Source: Carpediemonas membranifera
Taxonomy: Eukaryota > Fornicata
Length of the DNA: 64,000 nt
Direction: 5' to 3'
Assembly (NCBI GenBank): GCA_019828565.1
Contig: JAHDYR010000038.1
Location: forward strand, 744,001-808,000
Shown: positions 40,246 to 51,837 of the stretch, in pieces
Layout of the letters: each line of letters begins with the position of its first letter
Position numbering within the stretch: position 1 is the first letter of the stretch
The notes under the pieces: generated by a model
Database searches by the model: none
What the model was told of the DNA's origin: nothing
What the model saw: only the letters and a program-made list of their open reading frames with translations
Made by a program: the position numbers and the translations under genes

Positions 40246-41510
40246 TCACTCCTCGTTGTACGGCGCGTCGGCGGCGGGGGCGTCATCGTCGAGGAGACCG
40301 GCGCCATCCTCATCGCCCGCTGGCCCCTCCTCGGGAAGCAGCGCCTCCTCGTCCTCGGCCGCGGCCGCCGCTCTCTTCGCCTCCCGCTGGGTGGCCCACC
40401 AGGCCTTGATCTTGGTCCAGGCCCAGTTGCCGAGGGTGTAGGAGCCAAAGCCGACGAGCGTCATGGCGGTGCTGATCAGCTTGAAGATATCCATTTCCTC
40501 GCCGAATGCAACGCAGCAGATGAAGATGACGACCACACGCCGCACCATGTCGAGCAGCGATTGGTACAGGGCGCTGGCCAGTTGGACCGCGAAGAACTTG
40601 AATAGATAGCCGAGCTGCTTCGACAGGGCGACGCCAATGGCGACAGCGGCGTACTGGATGAGGACCGAGGTCGACTGCTTGGACAGTTTGGGGTACCACT
40701 TGAATGTCTCGCCGACGAGGAGGGGAAGGGGCAGCACGCAGCAGAAGGAGACGATGCCGTTCCAGAAGGCCGTCTCCAGCACCTCGCCGAGCTCCTTCTT
40801 CTTCTTGACACCGTGCTTGGGCGTGAACAAGACCTGGGCAATGACGGCCTGGAAGGCGTCCATGAAGGCAGAGGCGAGCGAGCAGACGAATGCAACCCAG
40901 TACATCAGCCTGGACTGGGTCTTGGCGGCGTCATGTTTGGCCAGGCCCATGATGATGATGCCCACGGTGATGATGCCGACCGAGAAGACGTTGATGACAG
41001 TAATCTTCTTTCCGACAAAGATGCGGGAGAGGACGACGTTGAACACGTTGTTGGACGCCTTCAGCACCATGTAGGTCGACCCCGGGAGGGCTGTGAGGCC
41101 GATGGAGAGGAGGGTGATGTGAGCAGCGTCGAGAACGCCGATGAAAAGATAGCGCTTGACAATGCGGATGGCGTGGGCCTTGATGCTGAAGCTCTTCTGA
41201 GTGTAGTATTTCGTCTTAAGACGGTGAATGAGGAGGAAGAGGCCGTTGATCGGCCACCCGGCCGTCAAAAGGACGGCGGTCAGGAAAACGAAGCCGATAT
41301 GGAGCTCCTGGATAAGAGAGAGCGGAGGAAACGGACCTCGTCGTCATATTTCACGAATATGGTCTGGCTGGCGAAGAATAAGATGAAAAGGAGTGATACA
41401 ACAGTGATTGCGCCAAGACGAGCGGGAGCGCTAGTGAGGAAGTCCTCCAAGGAAAGCCCGTGCTCCTTCTTGTCCTGAGTATCTAGGGATTCGTCCTCAT
41501 GCTGCGACAT
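40246..41510 (-). CDS. Drug/metabolite transporter, SLC35F-like
   Basis: Two exons, complement(join(40246..41307,41337..41510)), give 411 aa. The 29-nt intron (41308-41336) starts GTCCGT and ends TTATCCAG, and its removal joins IFVKYDDE to ELHIGFVFL in frame. About ten membrane helices follow in the drug/metabolite-transporter pattern, including ALPGSTYMVLKASNNVFNV and the conserved ASxxxVxxVLSR-like helix 4. The 65-residue cytoplasmic C-terminal tail is rich in A, E and D. Substrate is unknown; SLC35F members are orphan transporters in many eukaryotes. The ATG at 41510 (MSQHEDES) is chosen over a longer frame that begins in leader. Confidence 0.85.
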
Positions 41511-41829
41511 GATCAGTGACGGGAGATCAAGGGATACTCTCGCTTGGAATCGTGAAATTCGCATACGACTTTGCCGAATCACACGATATGATCGTGATCT
41601 AGAATCGGGTAAGTCTGGATGAGTTCAGCTCGCAGGAAGCTGCGTGGGTGGTGGCGTAGAGTAAAATCAGACCATAAAATGGAAGATTCAGCAGTAATCT
41701 GTGAAACCGTCCATGTCGTGTTAGTGGTCCATGACAGCATCATCAGCGATATATTTCATTGCCATACACAGCCCTAGACAGCACCAGCTCTAATGTGTAG
41801 AGACTTTACGACAAAATACAAGAGACGCC
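41511..41829. other. Intergenic region, nothing seen
   Basis: 319 bp containing the promoter of the SLC35F-like gene and the 3' flank of the small membrane protein gene. One AGTAAA occurs on the plus strand near 41660 but follows no credible reading frame. Confidence 0.45.
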
Positions 41830-42462
41830 CTACACCGTGTCGCCGGAAGCTGAGATCAGGTAGACCCCGAACAGCAGCACCGGCATGACGACTGTGTAGA
41901 CCCCGCCCCCCACCACCTGACCGCAGGCCAGGACCAGGGCTGCCACCCGACCCCGCTCAGCCCCCTCCAACCGCCATCGGTACCAGAGGATGAGCTCAGC
42001 CGCGGCCTCTAGGACCCCTATCCCGCTGAACAGGGGACCGAGGAAGTACAGCGGCAAGGAGACCAGGTTGGAGAACAGCAGGGAGACGAGGATGCCGACG
42101 AGGGGGACGAATACGAGAGACATCGCGGTCATGAACACGGAAGTGCCCAGTGTGACCCGTCGCAGGGCCCTGGTGTAGGCGAGGCGGGACGACGTCTGCA
42201 TCCGGTCGATGGTTCGGAGTGTTGGGGAGCCGCGGGCACTCTTGTACGTGATGTCGTCGAAATTGGGCGTTGCAAAGCGCGGTGGTGATGGTAGAAGCGA
42301 TGAGGTGGAGCGAGTTGCTCGTTTAGCTCGCTTGGCAGGTGATGACTGCTGACTTTCGCCGTATACAGCCCACAGCACCGCTACAGCATGTGATTGGGCC
42401 TCAGGATCGATGCTTCCCGAGCTTTGGTACAAATCCTCGGCACTGGCACGATCAGGCTTCAT
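41830..42462 (-). CDS. Small multi-pass membrane protein, unidentified
   Basis: A 210-aa protein. Residues 1-95 are soluble and rich in S, R and A. The C-terminal half has three or four membrane helices (about 105-130 TSVFMTAMSLVFVPLVGILV, 130-150, 172-205). No family is recognised and no catalytic residues stand out. It could be an ER or vesicle membrane protein. It is expressed in the same direction as Nup155, with about 95 bp between its ATG and the Nup155 stop. Confidence 0.65.
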   Translation of the reverse strand: MKPDRASAEDLYQSSGSIDPEAQSHAVAVLWAVYGESQQSSPAKRAKRATRSTSSLLPSPPRFATPNFDDITYKSARGSPTLRTIDRMQTSSRLAYTRALRRVTLGTSVFMTAMSLVFVPLVGILVSLLFSNLVSLPLYFLGPLFSGIGVLEAAAELILWYRWRLEGAERGRVAALVLACGQVVGGGVYTVVMPVLLFGVYLISASGDTV

Positions 42463-42558
42463 TTCATCACGCTTACAGCTGCGAAGGCACGTAATCTATC
42501 CGAAAATCGCATAATCGACTAAATATTCTCTACAAGCCTGAATATTTATACCGCTAGC

Positions 42559-45500
42559 TCACCACCGGCCGGGGGTGCTGAAGACGCTACTCTGGAGGCC
42601 CCGCAGCGTCTCTACCGTCATGCCGTCCTCGCACCGGACGGAGTGCAGCCGCGAGATGACATGGCCAGCCACATCCGCCGTCCGGGCATGGCTCAGGGCG
42701 TTCCTAACGCTCCTGTCGGTCGACCCAGCGCACTCGCCGATGTGCTTGAGCAGGACCGTCGTCGCCTGGGCCAGACGGGAGACCATGGTGTCGGAGTCGA
42801 TCTCAACGTCCGTGTCGTCGTCGATGGCCAGGATGAAACGGTCCGAGGCGGCCAGGGCGTCGTAGCCCTGCACCAGGGCAGTCAGTGGCGCGTTGGGGGC
42901 CGCCAGGAAGCCGTTGATCACGGCAAGAGTGGGGGCTCCCTTGAAGGCCGCGTAGCACTCGAGCTTGGACAGGACGAACGCGATGGGGAGCAGAAGGGGG
43001 TCAGACTCTAGGGCCAGGATGATGTCAGCAACCTGCTCGAGTCCGGCCTGGGCACTCGGCGCCATGAGGCCGTCGGACGAGGACTCCGCGGGGGCGACGA
43101 CGTGCTGGCGGATGAGCTGGAGCCACAGGGACTCAGGGACGGCCTCGTCGCCGTTGTACCCGCCCAGCTTGAGCAGTTTAAGGGCGACGTCGTAAATGCG
43201 GAGGGGAACTGCTACGGAGTTGTAGAGCTCGTCGATGGACACGAGGGACGCGCGGAGGCGGTCGGCGTGCTCGACGCACTCGGCTCTGACCGTGATCCGC
43301 ATGAGGAGCTCCCGCTGCAGCGTGCCGACAGCCAGCCTGCCCCGGGCATCCTTGGCGAGGTCGGGGCCGTCGGGGGCGGTGCTCTGGTCCGCGAACTGGA
43401 CTGCGGTGCCGAGCATCTCGAGACGGTCGTCGAGCGACCTCTGAGGCAGGGCGAGGCCGTCGATGGAATCGCCACTCTCCGCCAGGACGAGCAGCACGCG
43501 GGCGGCGTCGCTGTTACGGCCGACGAACCCGTAGTATCTCCACAGCATGGCGATGTCCGTGGCCTGCAGGAAGGTCTCGAGGAAGGGCGAGGGGGCGCAG
43601 TGGGGCAGGATGGGCGAGCCCTCCTGGATGAACGTCCGGAACAGACACTGGGCCCAGCTGGCGCCGTACTTCGGGTCGAGGAAGATGGCGAGCATGGCGC
43701 GGTGCCGGGGGGATGGGTCGTGGGCCCTGAGGGCGTCGCACATGGTCTGGACGAGCGTGATCAGCACCCCGATGCTCTCGTTCGGCCGGGTATGCGCCGG
43801 GTCCGTGCTCGACGTCGCCGGGGCCAGGGCGAGAGCGGCCTCGGCACCGGGTTCGGCGGCCAGGCGCTCAAGAGCAAGGCGGGCGGCGGAGTCGGGCGCG
43901 TTGCATGCGAGGAGGAGCTCTACGATGTGGTCGAGCGGGTCGGCTGCCTCGGGGTGGGTGAGCAAGATGCCCACGGCCTGCTGGACGAGGCCGTCAGCCG
44001 GCAGGGCCCGGCGTGCCTGGTCGAGGAGGGACGTCGCCCTGAGGAGCTGCAGCTGCTGGCGGTCGACAATGCTGGGGCACTCGGAAGCGAGGAGCTCGAG
44101 CAGGTCGCCCATGGACCGGGCGACGGCGAGGGAGGAGAGGAGGGCGCGGAGGGCAGCCCGGCCGGTCTCGGTGCCGCACAGGTCGACGAATGAGAGCTGC
44201 AGCAGCGCCTGGCGGTGTCCCCGGGAGAGGGGGATGGCGCGGCTGGGGGCCTCGAGGTCCAGGTCGGCGAGGCGGAGCAGGAGACGGAGCAGGTCAGCCT
44301 GCTGGGAAATGCGGACGGCCTCCTCTTTGAGAGCGGGGCCCTCGACCGCGGAGCTGACCGACACCTCAGGCAGCAGGCGGCCAGTGATGACGGAGCACAG
44401 CCCAGTGAGGGATGCGGCCAGAGGTCTGAGCTGTGCGCTGGTCCACACGGGGACGATGTGACCCCCACGGTCCTCGAAGGCCACGCGGGACCGGACACCG
44501 ACGAGTGCTCGTCTCGAGTTGAGTGCGATCACCTGGTGGGCCGTGGAGAGAGCGGTACCAGCCCGGCCGGCAGTGCTCTGGGGGGCCGACAGCGCGTGCT
44601 TGATGAACAGCCGCAGGGCCTCCCTTGCGGTGGTGTCTGGGACCCGTCCGATGCCGGGGGACCCGATGTCCATGGGGACGGCCAGCTGGAGGGCCATGGC
44701 GGCTGTCTCCACAGGGCCCCACAGGGCGACGAAGGCGTCGCGGGCCCTGACCATGGCGGGGTCGAGGGCCTTGCGGAGGGTGTCAACGGGGCGGTCCTTG
44801 TCGATGATGATGACCGCCCGGTGGGTGATGGCAACGAACCGGCGGCGGGGCATAACGTGCTGCGTCTCTGTCTCGGCGGCAGGGACGTAGTCGGGCCCGA
44901 CGTCGTTCCTGGCGGTGAGGGGCACAGCCACGCCGGGCTGGCCGGCGAGCCTGGCCGAGGGGGGGATCTCGCACAGGGCGAGGACGGCGTCGTCAGCACC
45001 GCCCCTGCCCGACTCGGGGCCTGTGGGGATGAGTCTGAACGCCTCCTTGCCCTCCCCCGCAGACCCGGTGGGGCCGACCGAGGCGGAGATGGCGAGCACG
45101 TTCTTGCCGCGGGGCAAGGTCGGGGCGTGGACGGCGGTGAAGTAGACGCCGCGGGAGTAGAGGGAGAAGGTGTGCTCGGCCGCGGTGTGGTCGGGCATCG
45201 GCGGGGCCGGCCGGGCGGTCTGTATCGCGAGCCGGGCCTTCTCAAAGAGGCCGCTGACCTTGGAGAACATCACCCGGATGCCCTTGTTGGTCGTGGCGAC
45301 CAGGCGGATATGCCTACTCTCGTCATCCGCGAGCGTGGCCAGTGACACGAACCTGAGGCCCACTCTGAGCCGCCCCTTGTCGCCAGGCTGCCCCAACCCG
45401 ACGACATGCGAGAGTTCTGACAACGAGGTCTTGTGTGACGTGACGTACACCGCCCCGTCGTCTGTGAGCCGCCATATGGAGATGGTGCCGTGCTCGGTCA

Positions 45501-46179
45501 GGGTGTACAGCAACCCCTCGTTGTCCGCGGCAACGTCCACTAAGGGGTCCCGGTCCCGACGGAGGGCGTAGGGCAGGATAGTCGAGAGGATTGACGAGTT
45601 ATACGTCGAGACCTTGGGGCGCGGGTTCGAGAACATCAGAAAGTTGCGGGGCGTGTACGTCACCTCGAGCAGGTCGCCCGAGAGGCAGGCCAGGAAGACG
45701 CGGTGGTCGTGTGTGAATATCTTAAGCACCGTCTGGCCGCCGTGGGAGCACTCGAAGGAGGGGTAGGGCCTAAGTGTGAGGGGGGAGTCGGGCGACCGGG
45801 CCGAGACGTGCGAGACGCCGATAAAGTGCACCTTGTCCGCTGTGGCGACGACAAGGACATACTTGTCCTGGAATATGTCGGGGTACGGGTTGAGGAGGGC
45901 ACAGGAGACGACGATGGACTCGAAATCGTCCTTGGAGAAAGTGTCGCCAGACTGGTTGCCAAAGGAGAAGAGATGGAGCTGGTTATCCACTGTGAACCAT
46001 GCGTGCCCGATCTCAGGAAGAATTCCAACAAAGCTACGGTTTCTAACACGCGCCAGATGCGTCGTAAGATTCATTGGCACTGGTATGGAGGTAACAGAGA
46101 ACAGAGCCTCGTCATCTTCATAGCCTGTGTTAATATACTGTGTAGTGAGGTACATACTATTCAGAGCGTTGTAAGACAT
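42559..46179 (-). CDS. NUP155: Nucleoporin Nup155/Nup170
   Basis: A 1206-aa inner-ring nucleoporin (human Nup155 1391 aa). The N-terminal propeller (about 50-500) has family motifs in order: GILPEIGHAWFTVDNQLHLF, FQDKYVLVVATADKVHFIGVS, then VFLACLSGDLLEVTY and SILSTILPYALRRDRD. The C-terminal 650 residues are alpha-solenoid. Nup155 anchors the nuclear-pore inner ring and contacts the pore membrane. The gene is intron-free over 3.6 kb, in contrast to several small neighbours. TGA is followed after 12 bases by TATAAATA. Parts of the solenoid are strongly GC-rich and produce long antisense ORFs that I do not regard as genes. Confidence 0.93.
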   Translation of the reverse strand: MSYNALNSMYLTTQYINTGYEDDEALFSVTSIPVPMNLTTHLARVRNRSFVGILPEIGHAWFTVDNQLHLFSFGNQSGDTFSKDDFESIVVSCALLNPYPDIFQDKYVLVVATADKVHFIGVSHVSARSPDSPLTLRPYPSFECSHGGQTVLKIFTHDHRVFLACLSGDLLEVTYTPRNFLMFSNPRPKVSTYNSSILSTILPYALRRDRDPLVDVAADNEGLLYTLTEHGTISIWRLTDDGAVYVTSHKTSLSELSHVVGLGQPGDKGRLRVGLRFVSLATLADDESRHIRLVATTNKGIRVMFSKVSGLFEKARLAIQTARPAPPMPDHTAAEHTFSLYSRGVYFTAVHAPTLPRGKNVLAISASVGPTGSAGEGKEAFRLIPTGPESGRGGADDAVLALCEIPPSARLAGQPGVAVPLTARNDVGPDYVPAAETETQHVMPRRRFVAITHRAVIIIDKDRPVDTLRKALDPAMVRARDAFVALWGPVETAAMALQLAVPMDIGSPGIGRVPDTTAREALRLFIKHALSAPQSTAGRAGTALSTAHQVIALNSRRALVGVRSRVAFEDRGGHIVPVWTSAQLRPLAASLTGLCSVITGRLLPEVSVSSAVEGPALKEEAVRISQQADLLRLLLRLADLDLEAPSRAIPLSRGHRQALLQLSFVDLCGTETGRAALRALLSSLAVARSMGDLLELLASECPSIVDRQQLQLLRATSLLDQARRALPADGLVQQAVGILLTHPEAADPLDHIVELLLACNAPDSAARLALERLAAEPGAEAALALAPATSSTDPAHTRPNESIGVLITLVQTMCDALRAHDPSPRHRAMLAIFLDPKYGASWAQCLFRTFIQEGSPILPHCAPSPFLETFLQATDIAMLWRYYGFVGRNSDAARVLLVLAESGDSIDGLALPQRSLDDRLEMLGTAVQFADQSTAPDGPDLAKDARGRLAVGTLQRELLMRITVRAECVEHADRLRASLVSIDELYNSVAVPLRIYDVALKLLKLGGYNGDEAVPESLWLQLIRQHVVAPAESSSDGLMAPSAQAGLEQVADIILALESDPLLLPIAFVLSKLECYAAFKGAPTLAVINGFLAAPNAPLTALVQGYDALAASDRFILAIDDDTDVEIDSDTMVSRLAQATTVLLKHIGECAGSTDRSVRNALSHARTADVAGHVISRLHSVRCEDGMTVETLRGLQSSVFSTPGRW

Positions 46180-46531
46180 GCCTTCTTCTTTCCGTGCGTG
46201 CCCAACGCTCTGCTGACGACTCCGCGCTCGAGTCGGGAATTATCCCCCGGCATCCACGGGTGCATGCTGGTGTGGGGTGCAAGTAGCTCCTAGTTCGCCA
46301 TCCATGAGCATTGCAACTCCCAGCTTTGCGCCATTCATTGACCAGTATCAATGAGCGGGCGGGCCGAACAAAAAGGCACGGGCTTGGCGGTATTGGATCA
46401 ATAGCGATCACTGGCCAAAGCAACTTGCCGGTGCGATGCCGGATGCACACTCAACTCATCGTAAAAACTGCGGGAGGCGTTTATATCATATGGCATCGCA
46501 GCTTAGACAGGCAAAAGGGAACAAAAAGGTC
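46180..46531. other. Intergenic region with AAAACTGC motif
   Basis: 352 bp upstream of Nup155. TAAAAACTGCGGG occurs near 46457-46469. Two GAACAAAAAGG words occur near 46367 and 46518. There is no coding frame or RNA gene that I can support. Confidence 0.45.
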
Positions 46532-46822
46532 TCAAGAGAGTGACTGCTCTTTGCATGTGTGCTCGGCGTCCAGGAGAGAGAACTTCTCGTCACACTTCCG
46601 AAGAGTGCCATCCTTCTCGAGATGGGCCTCAATCTCAAGGTATTGGAGTCCCTTTTGTACCAACTTCACGAGAAGGCCCACTGGAACTTCTTCGTGGTTG
46701 ATATTAGCCTCGAATATCCCGGCTTCGTGTGAAAATGTGAAACCAGAGTGCGAGAAGCCAGCCTCTTCCAGATATCTATATACAGCATAGTTCAGTTCAT
46801 CAGCCGTCAATGCAGAGACCAT
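46532..46822 (-). CDS. LisH-domain protein, TBL1 N-terminus-like, WD40 part absent
   Basis: A 96-aa protein that aligns end to end with the N terminus of transducin-beta-like 1 (TBL1/Sif2), the HDAC3/SMRT-complex subunit. It reads LTADELNYAVYRYLEEAGF SHSGF, then NINHEEVPVGLLVKLVQKGL QYLEIEAHLEKDGTL. LisH domains tetramerise and bind corepressors. TBL1 proteins normally continue into eight WD40 repeats, but here the frame stops soon after KFSLLDAEH. Either this is a genuine LisH-only protein, or further exons lie beyond an unrecognised intron; none is apparent in the next 350 bp. The start at 46822 is a clear ATG. Confidence 0.8.
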   Translation of the reverse strand: MVSALTADELNYAVYRYLEEAGFSHSGFTFSHEAGIFEANINHEEVPVGLLVKLVQKGLQYLEIEAHLEKDGTLRKCDEKFSLLDAEHTCKEQSLS

Positions 46823-46916
46823 GAGGGCGTATTATTCGGCGAGAAACGGCCGTCGCAACTTTGCGCAACTTTTATCGCGAAAAGCTGGCAAGAAAAAATA
46901 AACTGCGCCATCGTCT

Positions 46917-47712
46917 TTACGTCGGGCCTGGGACGCCCCGAAGCTCAGCCAGACGCTGCTCCAGCATCCCAATCTCCCGCTCCATCTCTGCGATGTCGAC
47001 TCTGGGCGAACTCTGCAGGACGAGGGCCAGCCGCTGTTGCTCCTCCGCCAGACCACGGAGGGAAACCTGGCAGCTGGCGATGGACTGGCCCACTGACTGT
47101 ATCTGTGCCTCGAGCTGGCCCCTGTTGAGGTCGACTGTCTCCAAGGAGTCTGTGGCAACGTCGAGGTCCGCCGCTACGGTCTCGACCTCGGACTGAAGCT
47201 GGGAGCGCTGTCTGCTGAGCCGCTCGAATGCCTGCCACTCGGGGTGGGCCTTGAGGTCGCCCTCTGCCTTCTCGATGATCGCTGCCATGTTCTTCTGGTG
47301 CTGCTTGAACATTTCTTCGAGGTGGGCCTCGCGCTTCTTCGCATGTGCCGTCTTCTGCTTCCAGAACAAAAGTTCTGTCTTGAGTCGCGGGATGTCTGTG
47401 TGAGCTGGGGTGGGTCGGCGAACCTCTCATCATCTTGGTCTCGTACATCTTCCGGTTGAGCGCTTGGTACTTCAGGAACTCGCTGTCAGAGGAGATCTTT
47501 TGTAGCTTAGCCTGCATATGCGTGATCCTATAGTCCTATGTGTTAGTGAATGAGTGATTGAACGAACTACAAAGGGCCGAGGACTTCAGAATACGGAGAC
47601 GGTTGTTAACCTCGCCGAATTCTTTCTCATCATGCTCGATACTGTCTTGGAGCTTCTGTATATGCCCAATAAGATCCATATGGCCACGCGTGCTCTTCTC
47701 TTCTGCGCCCAT
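46917..47712 (-). CDS. Coiled-coil protein, three exons, unidentified
   Basis: Best model complement(join(46917..47395,47424..47527,47564..47712)), 243 aa. Intron 2 (47396-47423, 28 nt) runs from GTTCGC to GCTCACACAG and is firm. Intron 1 (about 47528-47563) contains CACTAACACATAG, very like the Giardia/Trichomonas branch/acceptor box, but the exact donor is uncertain; the model uses the junction that keeps the frame. The product is nearly all coiled coil (IQKLQDSIEHDEKEFGEV, FWKQKTAHAKKREAHLEEMF) with an acidic/Gln-rich C-terminal third. No family is identified. An intraflagellar-transport or basal-body coiled-coil protein is a guess. Confidence 0.7.
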
Positions 47713-47868
47713 GCTCGTGTTTCACCAATCTTCGTCTTCCGGACAAACTGACCCGGTTGACCCAGAAGTTGATATGCCCCGACAAGGCATCACAGCTCGC
47801 GCTGCACGTATTTATCCGGCGAATGGCATCGCTCCGCCTTTGATTTCCCTCTCCGCCCACGACTTCAT

Positions 47869-48260
47869 TCATACGGCCCGGAGCGGGTTAGGGCTCTCGG
47901 CAAAGGGGATGATGGCGATGTCGGTGCCTGCAAGCTGTACTATGGACGCGATGGCGTGCTGGACGTGGGCGTAGTCCCTGTGTGAGGAGCTGGGAGGGGT
48001 GGACATACTGTGAGGCGACGCGGATGGTTGCTTTTGCTGGAGTGCAAGAGGAATCGAACTTGAAAACGCTGAATTCGTGACTGGATTCGCTGCCATACAG
48101 CTCACGAAGCATGCTGGCGATGTGGTACGAAAGGCCCTCCGCATCGAGTGCATGTCCACTCCTGGGTAATGAAACGTGAACGATGGACGAACTTTGCTGA
48201 ATCATACATGATAGTAACGCCAATAAAGACGTCTGGTGCCTTGATACAGTACTTTTGCAT
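47869..48260 (-). CDS. RNase P/MRP subunit, Rpp14/Pop5-like
   Basis: A three-exon gene, complement(join(47869..47977,48009..48161,48193..48260)), 109 aa, assembled from three frames. Intron 1 (48162-48192, 31 nt) is GTTCGT...CATTACCCAG; intron 2 (47978-48008, 31 nt) is GTATGT...CCTCACACAG. Both joins are in phase. The product has the Rpp14/Pop5 order: an N-terminal strand (VFIGVTIMYDS), GLSYHIASMLRELYG as the central helix, strands with FSVFKFDSS and ATIRVAS, a helix HAIASIVQLAG, and a final strand DIAIIPFAESP, as in the end of human Rpp14. Pop5/Rpp14 heterodimerise and bind the RNase P RNA core for tRNA 5' processing. Similarity is moderate, so Pop5 itself is an alternative. Confidence 0.6.
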
Positions 48261-48575
48261 CGTCGAGTAGCAGGATAACCCAACGGCTGAGAAATTCAAG
48301 CTCGGTTTGGGGGATAGCTCGGGATGTCAGCACTAGATGATGCTTAGCCGATGTTCCATATGTGGCATGTCGTATGAGGCACTGGTTGGGCATTATACAC
48401 TGACCCAGCCATGGTCACCGCTGACTGATCCAAGCAAAGGGGTGGCTCAGCCAGAGGCATCGGCAAGGTACACATACAGTCTCGCGCCTCCACTCCCACG
48501 ACACAGCGGTGAAGCATGCATCTTTATGTCTTGACCTGAGCTGGGTTGGGGGTATGGGTACAGGGGTGGCGGTGC
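48261..48575. other. Intergenic region
   Basis: 315 bp between the Rpp14-like start and the end of the next coiled-coil gene. It holds the promoter of the former. An open minus-strand frame of 63 codons overlaps it but has no coding character. Confidence 0.45.
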
Positions 48576-49938
<1,363 letters not shown>

Positions 49939-50198
49939 GCTGCTTGATTTAGACGAATAAAATGTCACTTATATGGCACGCTAATAGCTCGGCAGGGCAA
50001 GTGGGGCTCTGGATGTGTGCTTGTGGTGGTCGAATTCGGATTGATGAACGACCGACGTGAAAGCCACAAAAACTGCGAGCACCACGGTATTGGCTGTATA
50101 CAGTAGGAGCGCGCTGGCCGGGCAGTGCTGACGAGAGCCAGCTTGGTATGCAGCCATTCGAAAACGCAGTTTTAGTGATAGTGTGCGGCCGATTGACG

Positions 50199-50679
50199 AT
50201 GAACGCACCTCGTGAGACTAACCTTCTCAGGGTGGATATCAACCAAGCTGTTGAGAGCAATCTATTCGACAGAGCCATCCCTGTGGGCACGGATGAAGCT
50301 CTTGCCCTCCTCATGGACGCAAAGCGCGACGCAGAGAGCAACAACTCTGAAATCACATCATCAATCGCTAAGTGCTATGACTGGCTTGATCGCTTGCCTC
50401 ATCTCGGCGACTTTGAAGCCGTTCGGAAGTATGTCCGCCTTTTCGTTCTCACCCAGCAGCCTGACGATGACCGAGGACGACATGATGCAGCTCCATCCCC
50501 TCGAGATCGCCCAGATCCTCACACTGCTGCCTCATTCTCCCGCAGAGGCCGAGATGCTGATCACGTCCCTCAAACGATTCCATGAGCTCGGTGGGGCCGA
50601 CGCCATCCGCGAGAAAATGGAGCAGGCGTGCCAGCTCATCGCAGCGAACATCACGAAGACGGACTTCGATGAATTCTAG
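50199..50679 (+). CDS. RNA polymerase subunit, Rpb4/RPC9 family
   Basis: Two exons, join(50199..50428,50457..50679), give 150 aa. The 28-nt intron (50429-50456) is GTATGT...TTCTCACCCAG; splicing changes frame and joins FEAVRN to SLTMTEDDM. The product has the HRDC-like helical Rpb4 fold. An N-terminal tip (SNLFDRAIPVGTDEALALL) is followed by LTMTEDDMMQLHPLEIAQILTLL, matching the family's LxxxE-xxxLxNLxPxxxxE region, and an ITSLKRF helix. Rpb4 pairs with Rpb7 as the stalk of polymerase II; RPC9/CRCP is the pol III equivalent. Sequence alone does not separate the two. Confidence 0.65.
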
Positions 50680-50861
50680 GCGGTCTTCCCTTGGGACGGG
50701 CCCAGTACTATAAATTTATCTCAGGATGAAGACTGGTGTGGACGATGTCGAACGTTTGGTCCTGTCCCGACCACAGGGAGTGCTGAAAGCCACATACACA
50801 TCCTCATGCCCGCACTGAGCCCCGAGAGGACCGTCGTTGACCTGCGTATCTAGCGTCAACA

Positions 50862-51837
50862 ATGATCGGCGTGGTAATTGGCCTCGAGGGTGGTGGGTCC
50901 AGCACTAAAGGTGTTGCTATGACGACTGATGGCACCATAATAGGCTCTGTTTGTGTAGAGAAGCCTTCCAACACCTTCGTATGTTGATACTAGCCAGCTC
51001 ACACAGCTTAACACCATAGATGAGGTAGTTGACGGCATGAAAACCGTCATTGACGATCTTATTACCTCCAGTGAGCACCATATTATCGCCATTGGCTGCG
51101 GAATGTCCGGCATCGAGGTCACCGACACCGCCCGCATCACCGCCCTCACCGCCGCCCTCACGGCCCACACAGGCGTCCAGCACGTCGTGATAGACAACGA
51201 TGCCATCGCCTCCGCCTTTGTACTGTCCAACCGCGGCGCCGTTGTCTGCATAGCGGGCACGGGTTCGGCTGTCCGGATGGTGGCGCCCGACCGGTCGTTC
51301 AAGAGGGCCGGCGGCTGGGGGCATCTGCTGGGGGATAGGGGGTCCGGCTTCGCTGTGGCGATAGGGGCACTGCAGCGGGTGTATGACCACGAGGACGGGG
51401 TCGAGCCCATCCCCCTCTCCGACCAGGTCCTCGTGGACGCGGTGGCGGCACATTTCGGACTCGAGCACCGTGACGACATCCTGCCCCAGCTGTACGACAA
51501 CTTCAATAAGGCGCACATCGCCTCGCTGACCTCCCGTCTCGCGCCCCTCGCCCGGTCGGGCAACATGGTGGCGATAGAGCTGTTCGAGAAGGCTGGCAGG
51601 GATCTGTGTGACATGGTCATGGCCGTGTTGCCCTCCAGCGCGGGTACCAGGGAAGCAGACCGCGTGGACGTCGTCTGCATCGGCTCCATGTGGAAGAGCT
51701 TTGATTTACTCAAATCCGGGTTTGTGGCCGATGCCCCGTTCCGTCTTCTAAAGCCCTCGGTGCCCGCGGGGGTGGGGGCGGCCGTGATGACGGGGCGGGT
51801 GGCATGGGTGGACGATGCCGCCACAGAGCTGTGCTGA
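50862..51837 (+). CDS. NAGK: N-acetylglucosamine kinase
   Basis: Two exons, join(50862..50978,51007..51837), give 315 aa (human NAGK 344). The 28-nt intron (50979-51006, GTATGT...GCTCACACAG) lies between codons. Exon 1 carries the ATP phosphate-1 loop (GLEGGGSSTKGVAM). Exon 2 has IGCGMSGIE, the catalytic Asp in VVIDNDAIAS, VVCIAGTGSAVRM, GGWGHLLGDRGSGFAVA and VVCIGSMWKSF, all of the BadF/BadG/NAGK kinase fold. It phosphorylates salvaged GlcNAc, feeding the same pool as GNA1 at 16824-17390. Stop TGA is followed by TAGG and TGATAAAATT. Confidence 0.93.

Noticed and set aside
43102-45345. Several long plus-strand ORFs opposite Nup155
   Set aside because: Low-complexity shadows of a GC-rich coding region, with no start context or domain.
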